Assembly (NCBI GenBank): GCA_945971755.1
Contig: CAMFPJ010000073.1
Location: forward strand, 1-7,054
Length of the DNA: 7,054 bases
Reading direction: 5' to 3'
From: an uncultured Clostridia bacterium
GTDB taxonomy: Bacteria; Bacillota; Clostridia; Oscillospirales; Acutalibacteraceae
Below, piece by piece: positions 1 through 6,241 of this stretch (the first letter of the stretch is position 1; every line of letters begins with the position of its first letter). The notes below the pieces were generated by a model. The model had not been told where the DNA came from and did no database searches. It saw only the letters and a program-made list of their open reading frames with translations. The translations under genes were made by a program, and so were the position numbers.

Positions 1-29
1 GAGACAGGCGTAAGGGGGTATATTATAAA
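1..29 (+). promoter_or_regulatory. Probable sigma-A promoter of the hrcA operon (at window edge)
   Basis: A TATAAA hexamer at 24-29 matches five of six positions of the -10 consensus. It lies 17 bp downstream of GAGACA at 1-6, which matches four of six -35 positions (GACA of TTGACA). Transcription would start near 36, at the left edge of the CIRCE repeat. This is the usual layout of HrcA-controlled operons, where the repressor occludes the promoter start region. The -10 is fairly convincing. The -35 is weak and sits exactly at the window edge, so an alternative upstream -35 cannot be judged. Confidence 0.5.
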
Positions 30-33
30 TAGA

Positions 34-62
34 GTTAGCACTCAAGAAACGTGAGTGCTAAC
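34..62. promoter_or_regulatory. CIRCE operator (HrcA binding site)
   Basis: A perfect inverted repeat matches the canonical CIRCE element: TTAGCACTC at 35-43, a 9-nt spacer (44-52), and GAGTGCTAA at 53-61. The arms extend by one more pair (G34/C62), giving 10-bp arms. CIRCE is the known operator of HrcA, the repressor encoded immediately downstream. It lies between the promoter and hrcA, so it would form the 5' end of the transcript, consistent with autoregulation of the whole hrcA-grpE-dnaK-dnaJ unit. Confidence 0.98.
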
Positions 63-94
63 GTAAACAAAAAGCAAAACATGGCGGTGAGCAA

Positions 95-1123
95 ATGAAA
101 CTGAGCGAGCGCAAAGAAAAGATACTTGCAAGCATTGTTGAGTATTATATCGCAACGGGCGAACCCGTCGGTTCAAAAACTTTGTTGGAACATTCCGACC
201 TTTCGGTTTCAAGTGCTACCGTGCGCAATGAAATGGCCGAGCTTGCAATAATGGGATTTATTGAACAGCCCCACACTTCCGCAGGTCGTGTGCCTTCACA
301 ACTCGGTTACCGCTATTACGTTGACCATTTAATGAATCAGTATGAGCTGCCACTGCAAGAAAAAAGGCTGATTGAAGCAAGAATTCTCGGCGCTTCCGGT
401 GAGCCTCAGCAAATTCTTGAACAGGCAGGACAGGTGCTTGCAGAAATTACAAACTGCGCCGTTGTATCCACAACCCCGTGCGATGAACACGCAGTAATTC
501 GCAGAGTTGAGTTAGTACCCATCGGCACTCGCACCGCTATGATGATAATGCTGTCATCCTCGGGTATTCTAAAAAGTAAGGTTTGCAGAACAGACTGTGA
601 ACTTTCACTTGACCTTATTGAAATGTTTTACAATGTTGTATCGCAGCATTTCATCGGCAAATCTGCGGAAGAAGTCAGTATTGCAATGATTCAGACATTG
701 GCAATGTCTTTAGGCAGCAGATCCCTTGCAATGTCGCCCCTTTTAATCACACTTTCCGACCTTGCACAAATGACAGAGCAGACGCAGCTTTTGCTCGAAG
801 GTCAGTCAAATTTACTTAATTATACAGATTATCCCAATGCTTACGAGCTTATGGAATTTTTAAGACAGTCCGAACCCATAACATCTCTCTTTTCATCAAG
901 AAAGAAAGTGGGAGTCCCCAACATTTTAATCGGTAAAGAAAACCAATTCCGTGAACTTCAGGATTCTTCGTTGATTTTCTCCAATTACAATGTGAGCGGT
1001 AAAGAGAGCGGAACACTCGGTCTTATAGGACCTACAAGAATTGATTATGCAAGGCTTATTCCGAGTCTTAAATATTTAACTGAATTAGTCGGCAATTTAA
1101 TGTCCGATGTTTTGGAGGATTAA
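95..1123 (+). CDS. hrcA: Heat-inducible transcription repressor HrcA
   Basis: HrcA is the DNA-binding repressor of class I heat-shock genes. It binds CIRCE as a dimer, and in characterised systems its activity is maintained by GroEL. The 342-residue product has the normal family length. Residues 1-80 form the winged helix-turn-helix, with the hallmark segments SSATVRNEMAEL (39-50) and EQPHTSAGRVPS (57-68) followed by GYRYYVD (71-77). The central GAF-like region follows. The conserved C-terminal signature includes IGKEN (279-283), LQDSSLI (288-294) and IGPTRIDYARLI (311-322). The ATG at 95 is preceded by a G-rich Shine-Dalgarno-like stretch (GGCGGTGAG, 83-91) only 3-4 nt away. An earlier ATG at 81 is out of frame and stops at once. 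hrcA is first in its operon, directly behind a perfect CIRCE, so autorepression is expected. The stop codon lies 1 nt before the grpE start, which suggests translational coupling. Confidence 0.98.
   Translation: MKLSERKEKILASIVEYYIATGEPVGSKTLLEHSDLSVSSATVRNEMAELAIMGFIEQPHTSAGRVPSQLGYRYYVDHLMNQYELPLQEKRLIEARILGASGEPQQILEQAGQVLAEITNCAVVSTTPCDEHAVIRRVELVPIGTRTAMMIMLSSSGILKSKVCRTDCELSLDLIEMFYNVVSQHFIGKSAEEVSIAMIQTLAMSLGSRSLAMSPLLITLSDLAQMTEQTQLLLEGQSNLLNYTDYPNAYELMEFLRQSEPITSLFSSRKKVGVPNILIGKENQFRELQDSSLIFSNYNVSGKESGTLGLIGPTRIDYARLIPSLKYLTELVGNLMSDVLED
1114..1118 (+). promoter_or_regulatory. Ribosome binding site of grpE (fixes the start)
   Basis: GGAGG lies 6 nt before the ATG at 1125, inside the last codons of hrcA. 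A longer in-frame reading from the ATG at 1107 would place this Shine-Dalgarno inside the gene and has no ribosome site of its own, so 1125 is the start. The placement within hrcA favours coupled translation of repressor and exchange factor. Confidence 0.9.
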
Positions 1124-1124
1124 C

Positions 1125-1637
1125 ATGAGTAAAGAGAAAACTAAGAAGGAAACGGCTCCTAAAGAGGAAACTCCGGCAGAAACTGCTGCAGAGCCGACTG
1201 CCGAAGAAAAACTTACGGCAGAGCTTCAGGAAACCAAAGATAAGCTGCTTCGGGTTATGGCAGAGTATGATAACTTCCGAAAGCGAAGTCAAAAAGAAAA
1301 AGAGGCAGTTTACGGCGACACAAAAGCGTCGGTAATCGTTGAATTTTTACCTCTTTATGACAACTTCGGCAGAGCAGAAAGCCAAGAAATTGCCGATTTA
1401 GAGAGTTACAAAAAGGGAATTGATATGATATATAATCAATTCGGTGAAATTCTTAAAAAACTCGGTGTTGAGGAGTTTGGCGAAAAAGGTGAAGCCTTTG
1501 ACCCGAATATTCATAATGCGGTAATGCATGACGAAGATTCTGAATTACCTGAAAACAGCATTTCAGACGTCTTCTCAAAAGGATATAAACTCGGTGACAG
1601 AATAGTTCGTCCGGCAGTTGTAAAAGTAGTTAACTAA
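1125..1637 (+). CDS. grpE: Nucleotide exchange factor GrpE
   Basis: GrpE is a cytoplasmic homodimer that releases ADP from DnaK and resets the chaperone cycle; in E. coli it also acts as a thermosensor. The product is 170 residues. An acidic/lysine-rich, Ala/Glu/Pro-biased and probably disordered N-terminus (1-30) is followed by a long helix with coiled-coil character (about 27-65), carrying the signature LLRVMAEYDNFRKR (41-54). The helical stretch EFLPLYDN (73-80) follows. The C-terminal beta-domain signature starts at FDPNIHNAV (125-133) and ends with VFSKGYKLGDRIVRPAVVKV (149-168), the expected family pattern. The gene sits between hrcA and dnaK, and all three would share the CIRCE-controlled transcript. 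The 46-nt gap to dnaK is AT-rich and contains no convincing promoter or terminator. Confidence 0.97.
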   Translation: MSKEKTKKETAPKEETPAETAAEPTAEEKLTAELQETKDKLLRVMAEYDNFRKRSQKEKEAVYGDTKASVIVEFLPLYDNFGRAESQEIADLESYKKGIDMIYNQFGEILKKLGVEEFGEKGEAFDPNIHNAVMHDEDSELPENSISDVFSKGYKLGDRIVRPAVVKVVN

Positions 1638-1670
1638 ATAAATTTATATTAAATAACATATAAACTTTTT

Positions 1671-1675
1671 GGAGG
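1671..1675 (+). promoter_or_regulatory. Ribosome binding site of dnaK (fixes the start)
   Basis: A perfect GGAGG lies 8 nt upstream of the ATG at 1684. A TTG at 1669 is in frame and would add five residues (MEVYI), but it overlaps this Shine-Dalgarno and breaks the universal MAKVIGIDLGTT beginning of DnaK, so ATG 1684 is chosen. Confidence 0.92.
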
Positions 1676-1683
1676 TATATATT

Positions 1684-3531
1684 ATGGCAAAGGTAATTGG
1701 TATTGACTTAGGAACAACAAATTCATGCGTTGCAGTAATTGAGGGTGGCGAACCCGTGGTTATCGCAAACGCAGAGGGTGCAAGAACAACTCCTTCAGTT
1801 GTAGCATTCTCAAAAACAGGTGAAAGAATGGTAGGTCAGGTTGCAAAACGTCAGGCAATCACAAACCCCGACAAAACAGTTTCTTCAATTAAAAGACACA
1901 TGGGCTCTGACTATAAGGTATCAATTGACGATAAGAGCTACACCCCACAGGAAATTTCAGCAATGATTCTTCAAAAGCTTAAGTCTGATGCAGAAAGCTA
2001 TCTCGGCGGTAAGGTTACAGAGGCTGTTATCACAGTTCCCGCATATTTTACAGACTCACAGCGTCAGGCTACTAAAGACGCAGGCAAAATCGCAGGTCTT
2101 GAAGTTAAGAGAATTATCAACGAACCCACAGCAGCCGCTCTTGCATACGGTATTGATAAAGAAGAGGACCAAAAGGTTATGGTTTATGACCTTGGCGGCG
2201 GTACTTTCGATGTTTCAATAATCGAAATGGGCGACGGCGTTCAGGAAGTTCTTGCAACAGCAGGTAACAACCGTCTCGGCGGTGATGACTTTGACCAGAG
2301 AATTATTGATTGGCTTGCTGACGAGTTCAAGAAAGAACAGGGCGTTGACCTTCGCCAAGACAAAATGGCAATGCAGAGACTTAAAGAAGCAGCAGAAAAG
2401 GCAAAGATTGAGCTTTCAGGTGTAACTACTTCGCAGATTTCACTTCCGTTCATCACTGCTGACGCAACAGGTCCAAAACACCTTGAAACAACTCTTACAA
2501 GAGCCAAGTTCAATGAAATGACAGCAGACCTTGTTGAAGCAACAATGGGTCCTGTTCGTCAGGCACTTGCCGACTCAGGACTTGAGCCCTCACAGCTTAA
2601 CAAAATTCTTATGGTCGGCGGTTCTTCAAGAATACCCGCAGTTCAGGACGCAGTTAAGAAGTACACAGGCAAAGAACCCTTTAAGGGCATTAACCCTGAT
2701 GAATGCGTAGCAGTAGGTGCTGCAATTCAGGGCGGTGTTCTCGGCGGTGAGGTTGAAGGACTTCTTCTCCTTGACGTTACTCCGCTTTCACTCGGTATTG
2801 AAACAATGGGCGGCGTTAACACAAAGATTATCGAGAGAAATACAACAATTCCCACGAAGAAGAGTCAAATTTTCTCAACTGCTGCTGATAATCAGACATC
2901 CGTTGAGGTTCACGTTCTTCAGGGCGAAAGAGAATTTGCAAGAGACAATAAAACACTCGGAATTTTCCACTTGGACGGCATTCTTCCCGCACGCCGCGGC
3001 ACACCGCAAATCGAAGTAACATTCGACATTGACGCAAACGGTATCGTACACGTTTCGGCAAAAGACCTCGGGACACAGAAAGAACAGTCAATTTCAATCA
3101 CGTCTTCAACAAATATGTCAAAAGAAGACGTTGAAAAGGCAGTAAAAGAGGCTGAACAGTTCGCTGAAGAAGATAAGAAACGTAAAGAAGCGGTTGACAC
3201 AAGAAACGAAGCAGATCAAATGGTCTATCAGTGTGAAAAGATTCTTGCCGATGAGGGAGATAAGATTCCTGAAAATGACAAGGCTGAAATCCAAGTAAAA
3301 GTTGATGCTTTGAAAGAAGCACTTAAGGGCGAGGATATTGACGCTATTAAATCAAAGCAGGAGGAACTCACACAGCAGTTCTACAAGATTTCCGAAGAGC
3401 TTTATAAGCAAGCTCAGGCTCAAGCACAGGCACAGGGCGGTCAGGAGAGCGGAGCAGACGGTGCCGCACCCGGCGGTGACGGTTATTATGACGCCGATTT
3501 CAAGGATGTTGACGATAATAACGCCAACTAA
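1684..3531 (+). CDS. dnaK: Molecular chaperone DnaK (Hsp70)
   Basis: DnaK is the ATP-dependent Hsp70 that binds exposed hydrophobic segments of client proteins in the cytoplasm, cycling with DnaJ (ATPase stimulation) and GrpE (ADP release). The 615-residue product is full length. The nucleotide-binding domain (1 to about 358) shows phosphate-1 GIDLGTTNSCVAV (6-18), the VPAYFTDSQRQAT segment (118-130), NEPTAAALAYG (146-156), phosphate-2 DLGGGTFDVS (169-178) and the adenosine motif MVGGSSRIP (310-318). The interdomain linker LLLLDVTPLSLGIET (360-374) leads into the beta-sandwich substrate-binding domain and the helical lid (about 475-575). A Gln/Ala repeat and a Gly-rich tail ending YYDADFKDVDDNNAN follow, without the exact EEVD terminus of E. 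coli. The segment around KRHMGSDYKVSIDDKSYTPQ (70-89) is short because the Gram-negative insert is absent, supporting a Firmicutes origin. PARRG (435-439) replaces the commoner PAPRG in the substrate domain. Confidence 0.99.
   Translation: MAKVIGIDLGTTNSCVAVIEGGEPVVIANAEGARTTPSVVAFSKTGERMVGQVAKRQAITNPDKTVSSIKRHMGSDYKVSIDDKSYTPQEISAMILQKLKSDAESYLGGKVTEAVITVPAYFTDSQRQATKDAGKIAGLEVKRIINEPTAAALAYGIDKEEDQKVMVYDLGGGTFDVSIIEMGDGVQEVLATAGNNRLGGDDFDQRIIDWLADEFKKEQGVDLRQDKMAMQRLKEAAEKAKIELSGVTTSQISLPFITADATGPKHLETTLTRAKFNEMTADLVEATMGPVRQALADSGLEPSQLNKILMVGGSSRIPAVQDAVKKYTGKEPFKGINPDECVAVGAAIQGGVLGGEVEGLLLLDVTPLSLGIETMGGVNTKIIERNTTIPTKKSQIFSTAADNQTSVEVHVLQGEREFARDNKTLGIFHLDGILPARRGTPQIEVTFDIDANGIVHVSAKDLGTQKEQSISITSSTNMSKEDVEKAVKEAEQFAEEDKKRKEAVDTRNEADQMVYQCEKILADEGDKIPENDKAEIQVKVDALKEALKGEDIDAIKSKQEELTQQFYKISEELYKQAQAQAQAQGGQESGADGAAPGGDGYYDADFKDVDDNNAN
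3409..3435 (+). repeat. In-gene (CAR GCN) repeat encoding a Gln-Ala tract in the DnaK tail
   Basis: Four and a half copies of a 6-nt unit (CAAGCT, CAGGCT, CAAGCA, CAGGCA, CAG) encode QAQAQAQAQ at DnaK residues 576-584, just after the lid helices. Such low-complexity tails are common in bacterial DnaK and vary in length between strains. The third-position variation suggests an old, diverged repeat rather than a recent slippage expansion. Confidence 0.8.
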
Positions 3532-3540
3532 TAAAAATAA

Positions 3541-3575
3541 CGGGCAGGACAGGGCGAAAACTCTGTCCTAACCCG
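3541..3575 (+). other. Stem-loop in the dnaK-dnaJ intergenic region
   Basis: CGGG at 3541-3544 pairs with CCCG at 3572-3575. After a small interior bulge, AGGACAGGG (3546-3554) pairs with CTCTGTCCT (3561-3569), including one G-U, closing a 6-nt loop (CGAAAA). The stem is GC-rich and stable, but only CTTTC follows, so it lacks the U-run of an intrinsic terminator. It ends 5 nt before the dnaJ Shine-Dalgarno (GGAG, 3581-3584). Likely roles are protection or processing of the mRNA 3' end of dnaK, partial attenuation of dnaJ expression, or modulation of dnaJ translation. Which of these applies is inference. Confidence 0.75.
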
Positions 3576-3592
3576 CTTTCGGAGTATTACTT

Positions 3593-4738
3593 ATGGCAGA
3601 TAAAAGAGATTATTATGAAGTCCTCGGTATTGACAGAAATGCAAGTGAGGACGAAATAAAAAAAGCCTATAGACAAACCGCTAAAAAATATCACCCCGAC
3701 TTGCACCCCGGTGATAAAGAGGCAGAAGAAAAATTCAAGGAAGCGAATGAAGCTTACGAGGTTTTGTCTGACGCCGATAAAAAATCACGTTATGACCAGT
3801 TCGGCCATGCGGGTGTTGACCCAAACTACGGTGCAGGTCAAGGCGGATACGGTGGCTTTGGCGGAATGGACTTTGACCTTGGCGATATTTTGGGCAGTAT
3901 GTTCGGCGGCGGTTTCGGCGGCGGCTTCGGCGGTCGCTCAAATCCGAATGCACCGCAGCGTGGCTCAGACACACAAGCTTCGGTTACAATTTCGTTCGAA
4001 GAGGCGGCAAAGGGCTGTAAGAGAACTGTTGACTCAATGCGAATTGAATCATGTCCCGAATGTCACGGCAGCGGTTGTGCTTCGGGTTCTTCACCGAAAA
4101 CCTGTCCTGAATGTCACGGCAGAGGTCAGGTTACCGTTCAGCAGAGAACGCCTTTCGGTGTGATTCAAACTTCAAAGCCTTGTTCAAAATGCGGCGGCAG
4201 GGGAACTGTTATTGAAAATCCGTGTAAAAAATGTAACGGTTCAGGCAGAGTGCGTAAAGCAACAAAACTTGATATTAACATTCCCGCCGGCGTTGATGAC
4301 CGCCAGATTATTACTGTTCGCGGTCAGGGCAATAAAGGCATTAACGGCGGCCCTGCAGGCGACCTTAATATTGTTGTAAATGTTCGTCCTCATCCGATTT
4401 TCGAGCGTGACGGCTACAATGTTTGGGTAGATTTGCATTTAACCTTTATGCAGGTAGCTTTAGGCTGCACTGTTCAGGTTCCCACACTTGACGGCAAGGT
4501 TGAATATCCGATTCCTGCCGGTACACAGCCGGGCGATGTATTCAAACTTCGAAACAGAGGTATTCCCAACCGCTCCGGAATAGGTAAGGGAGATCAGCTT
4601 GTCAGAATTATTGTTGATGTTCCGAAAAAACTAAACGATAAGCAGCGTAATCTTATTAAGCAGCTTGCAATGGAATTCGGGGGCACCGAGGGACTTGACG
4701 AGGGCAAGAAAAACATTTTCGGAAAAAAGAAAAAATAA
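3593..4738 (+). CDS. dnaJ: Co-chaperone DnaJ (Hsp40, type I)
   Basis: DnaJ delivers unfolded clients to DnaK and stimulates its ATPase. The 381-residue product has the full type I architecture. The J domain (about 5-70) carries the catalytic HPD at 34-36 within KKYHPDLHPG. A Gly/Phe-rich region follows (about 77-116). The zinc-binding domain has four CXXCXGXG repeats, with cysteines at 154/157, 171/174, 197/200 and 211/214. The two C-terminal beta domains and dimerisation region extend to about 365, and the protein ends in a short Lys-rich tail. The ATG at 3593 has GGAG (3581-3584) 8 nt upstream and gives the expected MADKRDYYEVLG beginning. The gene is last in the operon and is followed directly by a terminator. 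The prmA and rsmE genes that often follow dnaJ in Firmicutes are not here. The stem-loop just upstream may lower dnaJ output relative to dnaK. Confidence 0.99.
   Translation: MADKRDYYEVLGIDRNASEDEIKKAYRQTAKKYHPDLHPGDKEAEEKFKEANEAYEVLSDADKKSRYDQFGHAGVDPNYGAGQGGYGGFGGMDFDLGDILGSMFGGGFGGGFGGRSNPNAPQRGSDTQASVTISFEEAAKGCKRTVDSMRIESCPECHGSGCASGSSPKTCPECHGRGQVTVQQRTPFGVIQTSKPCSKCGGRGTVIENPCKKCNGSGRVRKATKLDINIPAGVDDRQIITVRGQGNKGINGGPAGDLNIVVNVRPHPIFERDGYNVWVDLHLTFMQVALGCTVQVPTLDGKVEYPIPAGTQPGDVFKLRNRGIPNRSGIGKGDQLVRIIVDVPKKLNDKQRNLIKQLAMEFGGTEGLDEGKKNIFGKKKK
3902..3934 (+). repeat. 12-bp tandem repeat in the DnaJ Gly/Phe region
   Basis: TTCGGCGGCGGT at 3902-3913 is followed by TTCGGCGGCGGC at 3914-3925 and a partial third copy TTCGGCGGT at 3926-3934. 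Each full unit encodes Phe-Gly-Gly-Gly (DnaJ residues 104-114). The copies are almost identical at the DNA level, so copy number could vary by slippage without breaking the frame. The Gly/Phe region is a flexible linker that influences DnaK activation in characterised DnaJ proteins. Confidence 0.85.
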
Positions 4739-4750
4739 ATATTAAACATT

Positions 4751-4777
4751 AAATTAAGGACCTCTTTTGAGGCCCTT
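4751..4777 (-). terminator. Probable terminator of the two-component operon (same hairpin, opposite strand)
   Basis: Read on the minus strand, the same hairpin lies 22 nt beyond the kinase stop codon. The A-C mismatch of the plus strand becomes a G-U wobble here, so the 9-bp stem is continuous. The trailing tract (AATTT, then more A/T) is a weaker U-run than on the plus strand. It is the only hairpin seen between the two convergent genes, so a shared bidirectional terminator is likely. Confidence 0.55.
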
Positions 4778-4784
4778 TTCTTTT
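4756..4784 (+). terminator. Intrinsic terminator of the hrcA-grpE-dnaK-dnaJ operon
   Basis: Starting 17 nt after the dnaJ stop, AAGGACCTC (4756-4764) pairs with GAGGCCCTT (4769-4777) around a TTTT loop, with one A-C mismatch. A T-rich tract (TTCTTTT, 4778-4784) follows. Stem plus U-run is the standard Rho-independent form and marks the end of the heat-shock transcript. Confidence 0.88.
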
Positions 4785-4798
4785 GCTTATTTACTTAA

Positions 4799-6241
4799 TT
4801 ATATACCTTTTGAAATATCAAACCAAAACGTTACTCCGTCTTCTGCGTTTTCCACACCGAATTCATTGCCGTGCAGATTTTGAATTGCACTCACTATTGA
4901 AAGACCAAGACCGAATCTGCCTTCCTTGCGTGACCTTGATTTATCGGCTCGGTAAAACGAATTCCAAATTTTACCGATATCCTCTTGACTAATCGGACTT
5001 CCGGTATTGTAAACAAAGACCCGTACAATGTCAGGGCGGTCTTCGCATGTGATTTTAATAAACTTTTCACCCTCAGCGTGTGAAATTGCATTGGAAATAT
5101 AGTTGTTAAGCACCATAGTAAGCTTAATGATATCTCCGTAGCACTTAATACCGCTCGGAATATCTGTTTCGCACTTAATTCCGTGTTCTTCAAATACAAT
5201 TTTTTCGCTGTCTGTAAAATCGTTAATGAATTCTTTGAGTTCAAAGGTTTCGCATTCAAGCCTGCTGTCACCGATTTCATATCTTGAAAGCTCCAAAAGT
5301 TCATACACAAGAGCGTTCATTTTGTCGCTTTCTTTAATAATGATGTCGCAATACTCGGCAGCGCCTTTGCTGTCACCTGATTCAATCATCAACTCGGCAC
5401 CCTCGGCATATCCGCGAACAATCGCAATCGGTGTTTTAAGTTCGTGTGAAATGCTGGAAATAAACTCCTTTCTAAGTTCTTCAAGAGTTTGCTTCTTTTC
5501 AATATCGTCTTTAAGCTTCTTGTTCTTTTCGTTAAGGTCTTGAAGAGTTTTATCAAGGGAGTCCGAAAGGTGGTTAATACTGCTTGACAGTTCACCGATT
5601 TCGTCATTGGTTTTAACGTCAAGCTTTTCTGAAAAGTCCATATTGGACATCTTTTCGGTAATCCTGCTCATTTTAATAAGCGGTTTTGTGAACTTACCGG
5701 AGTAGAATACAAAGAATATCAGAACAATAATGAAAATAAAAACAATTGATGAGCAAACAAAGTAAAGTGCAACGCCTGCGTTTGATTCTACATTTCCCTT
5801 GAAACTGAAAATCTCAATTTCCGTGCCGTCAGAAAGCGTTTTTCGGAAATCAATGTATTGATTTCCGTCACATTCACGTATGTCAATAACAGAGCCGTCT
5901 TTGTAAGCCTTATGCTCAATAATTACTGTATTTCCGCCGCTCGGAACAATATTGGCAGGGCTTAAATACAGGGGAGAGCCGTCAGGAAAATAAATATCTA
6001 TTGAAATATTTTTCTCTTTTTCAATCTTGCTGACAGTGCCAAGGTAAATTCCCGACTGCAAATCAAGAGTACTAAGGTAATCGGCAACAGATTTTATTTT
6101 GTTTTTCTCGTTTATAAGGTAAAGTTCACCAAGATAAGTTGTGTTAATGACAAGAATAACCATTACAGCGGCTAAAAGAATGGCAGCTATCTGCAAAAAC
6201 ATTTTTAACCTGATGCTTAAACGTTTTTTATTCTTGTTCAT
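4799..6241 (-). CDS. Membrane sensor histidine kinase (HAMP-HisKA-HATPase_c)
   Basis: This is the sensor half of a two-component system; it autophosphorylates on His and passes the phosphate to the adjacent regulator. Counting 480 residues from ATG 6241, there is a basic N-terminus, TM1 (about 14-33), an extracytoplasmic sensor domain of about 120 residues (about 35-155), TM2 (about 156-180), HAMP (about 181-234) with a helical linker to about 255, and the H-box SSISHELKTP (262-271, phospho-acceptor His266). The catalytic domain shows the N-box NNYISNAISHA (379-389, Asn384), a degenerate G1 box YNTGSPI (411-417), the F-box IWNSFYRADKSRS (425-437) and the G2 box GLGLS (444-448). The signal is unknown; the sensor domain has one Cys (124) and no recognisable metal-binding cluster. 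The start overlaps the regulator gene by 14 nt. A GTG at 6250 is possible in frame but abuts the Shine-Dalgarno. Confidence 0.93.
   Translation of the reverse strand: MNKNKKRLSIRLKMFLQIAAILLAAVMVILVINTTYLGELYLINEKNKIKSVADYLSTLDLQSGIYLGTVSKIEKEKNISIDIYFPDGSPLYLSPANIVPSGGNTVIIEHKAYKDGSVIDIRECDGNQYIDFRKTLSDGTEIEIFSFKGNVESNAGVALYFVCSSIVFIFIIVLIFFVFYSGKFTKPLIKMSRITEKMSNMDFSEKLDVKTNDEIGELSSSINHLSDSLDKTLQDLNEKNKKLKDDIEKKQTLEELRKEFISSISHELKTPIAIVRGYAEGAELMIESGDSKGAAEYCDIIIKESDKMNALVYELLELSRYEIGDSRLECETFELKEFINDFTDSEKIVFEEHGIKCETDIPSGIKCYGDIIKLTMVLNNYISNAISHAEGEKFIKITCEDRPDIVRVFVYNTGSPISQEDIGKIWNSFYRADKSRSRKEGRFGLGLSIVSAIQNLHGNEFGVENAEDGVTFWFDISKGI

Noticed and set aside
1068..1292. A minus-strand 74-codon frame across the hrcA-grpE junction
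   Set aside because: It is antisense to two certain genes and has a low-complexity Phe/Arg/Ser/Leu composition, the mirror of Lys/Glu-rich GrpE codons.
1618..1654. Possible internal promoter or AT palindrome (ATTTA-TAT-TAAAT) before dnaK
   Set aside because: The TTGTAA and TATATT hexamers are 21 bp apart, too far, and the palindrome is pure A/T and weak. The AT-rich composition of a spacer explains both.
2241..3322. Several 74-93-codon minus-strand open frames opposite dnaK
   Set aside because: They arise from the strong codon bias of dnaK. None has a family signature, and they overlap one another as well as dnaK.
3711..4163. A 150-codon open frame on the plus strand inside dnaJ
   Set aside because: It lies in another frame wholly within a dnaJ with intact domains, is rich in Arg/Val/Ala from shifted codons, and has no recognisable domain.
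4783..4992. A 69-codon plus-strand frame starting in the terminator
   Set aside because: It is antisense to the kinase 3' end, would start within the terminator U-tract region, and has no ribosome binding site or recognisable domain.
4894..5310. A 138-codon minus-strand frame inside the kinase gene
   Set aside because: It is a frame-shifted shadow of the kinase's HisKA/HATPase region. The in-frame kinase is complete with all boxes, so there is no need for a second product.
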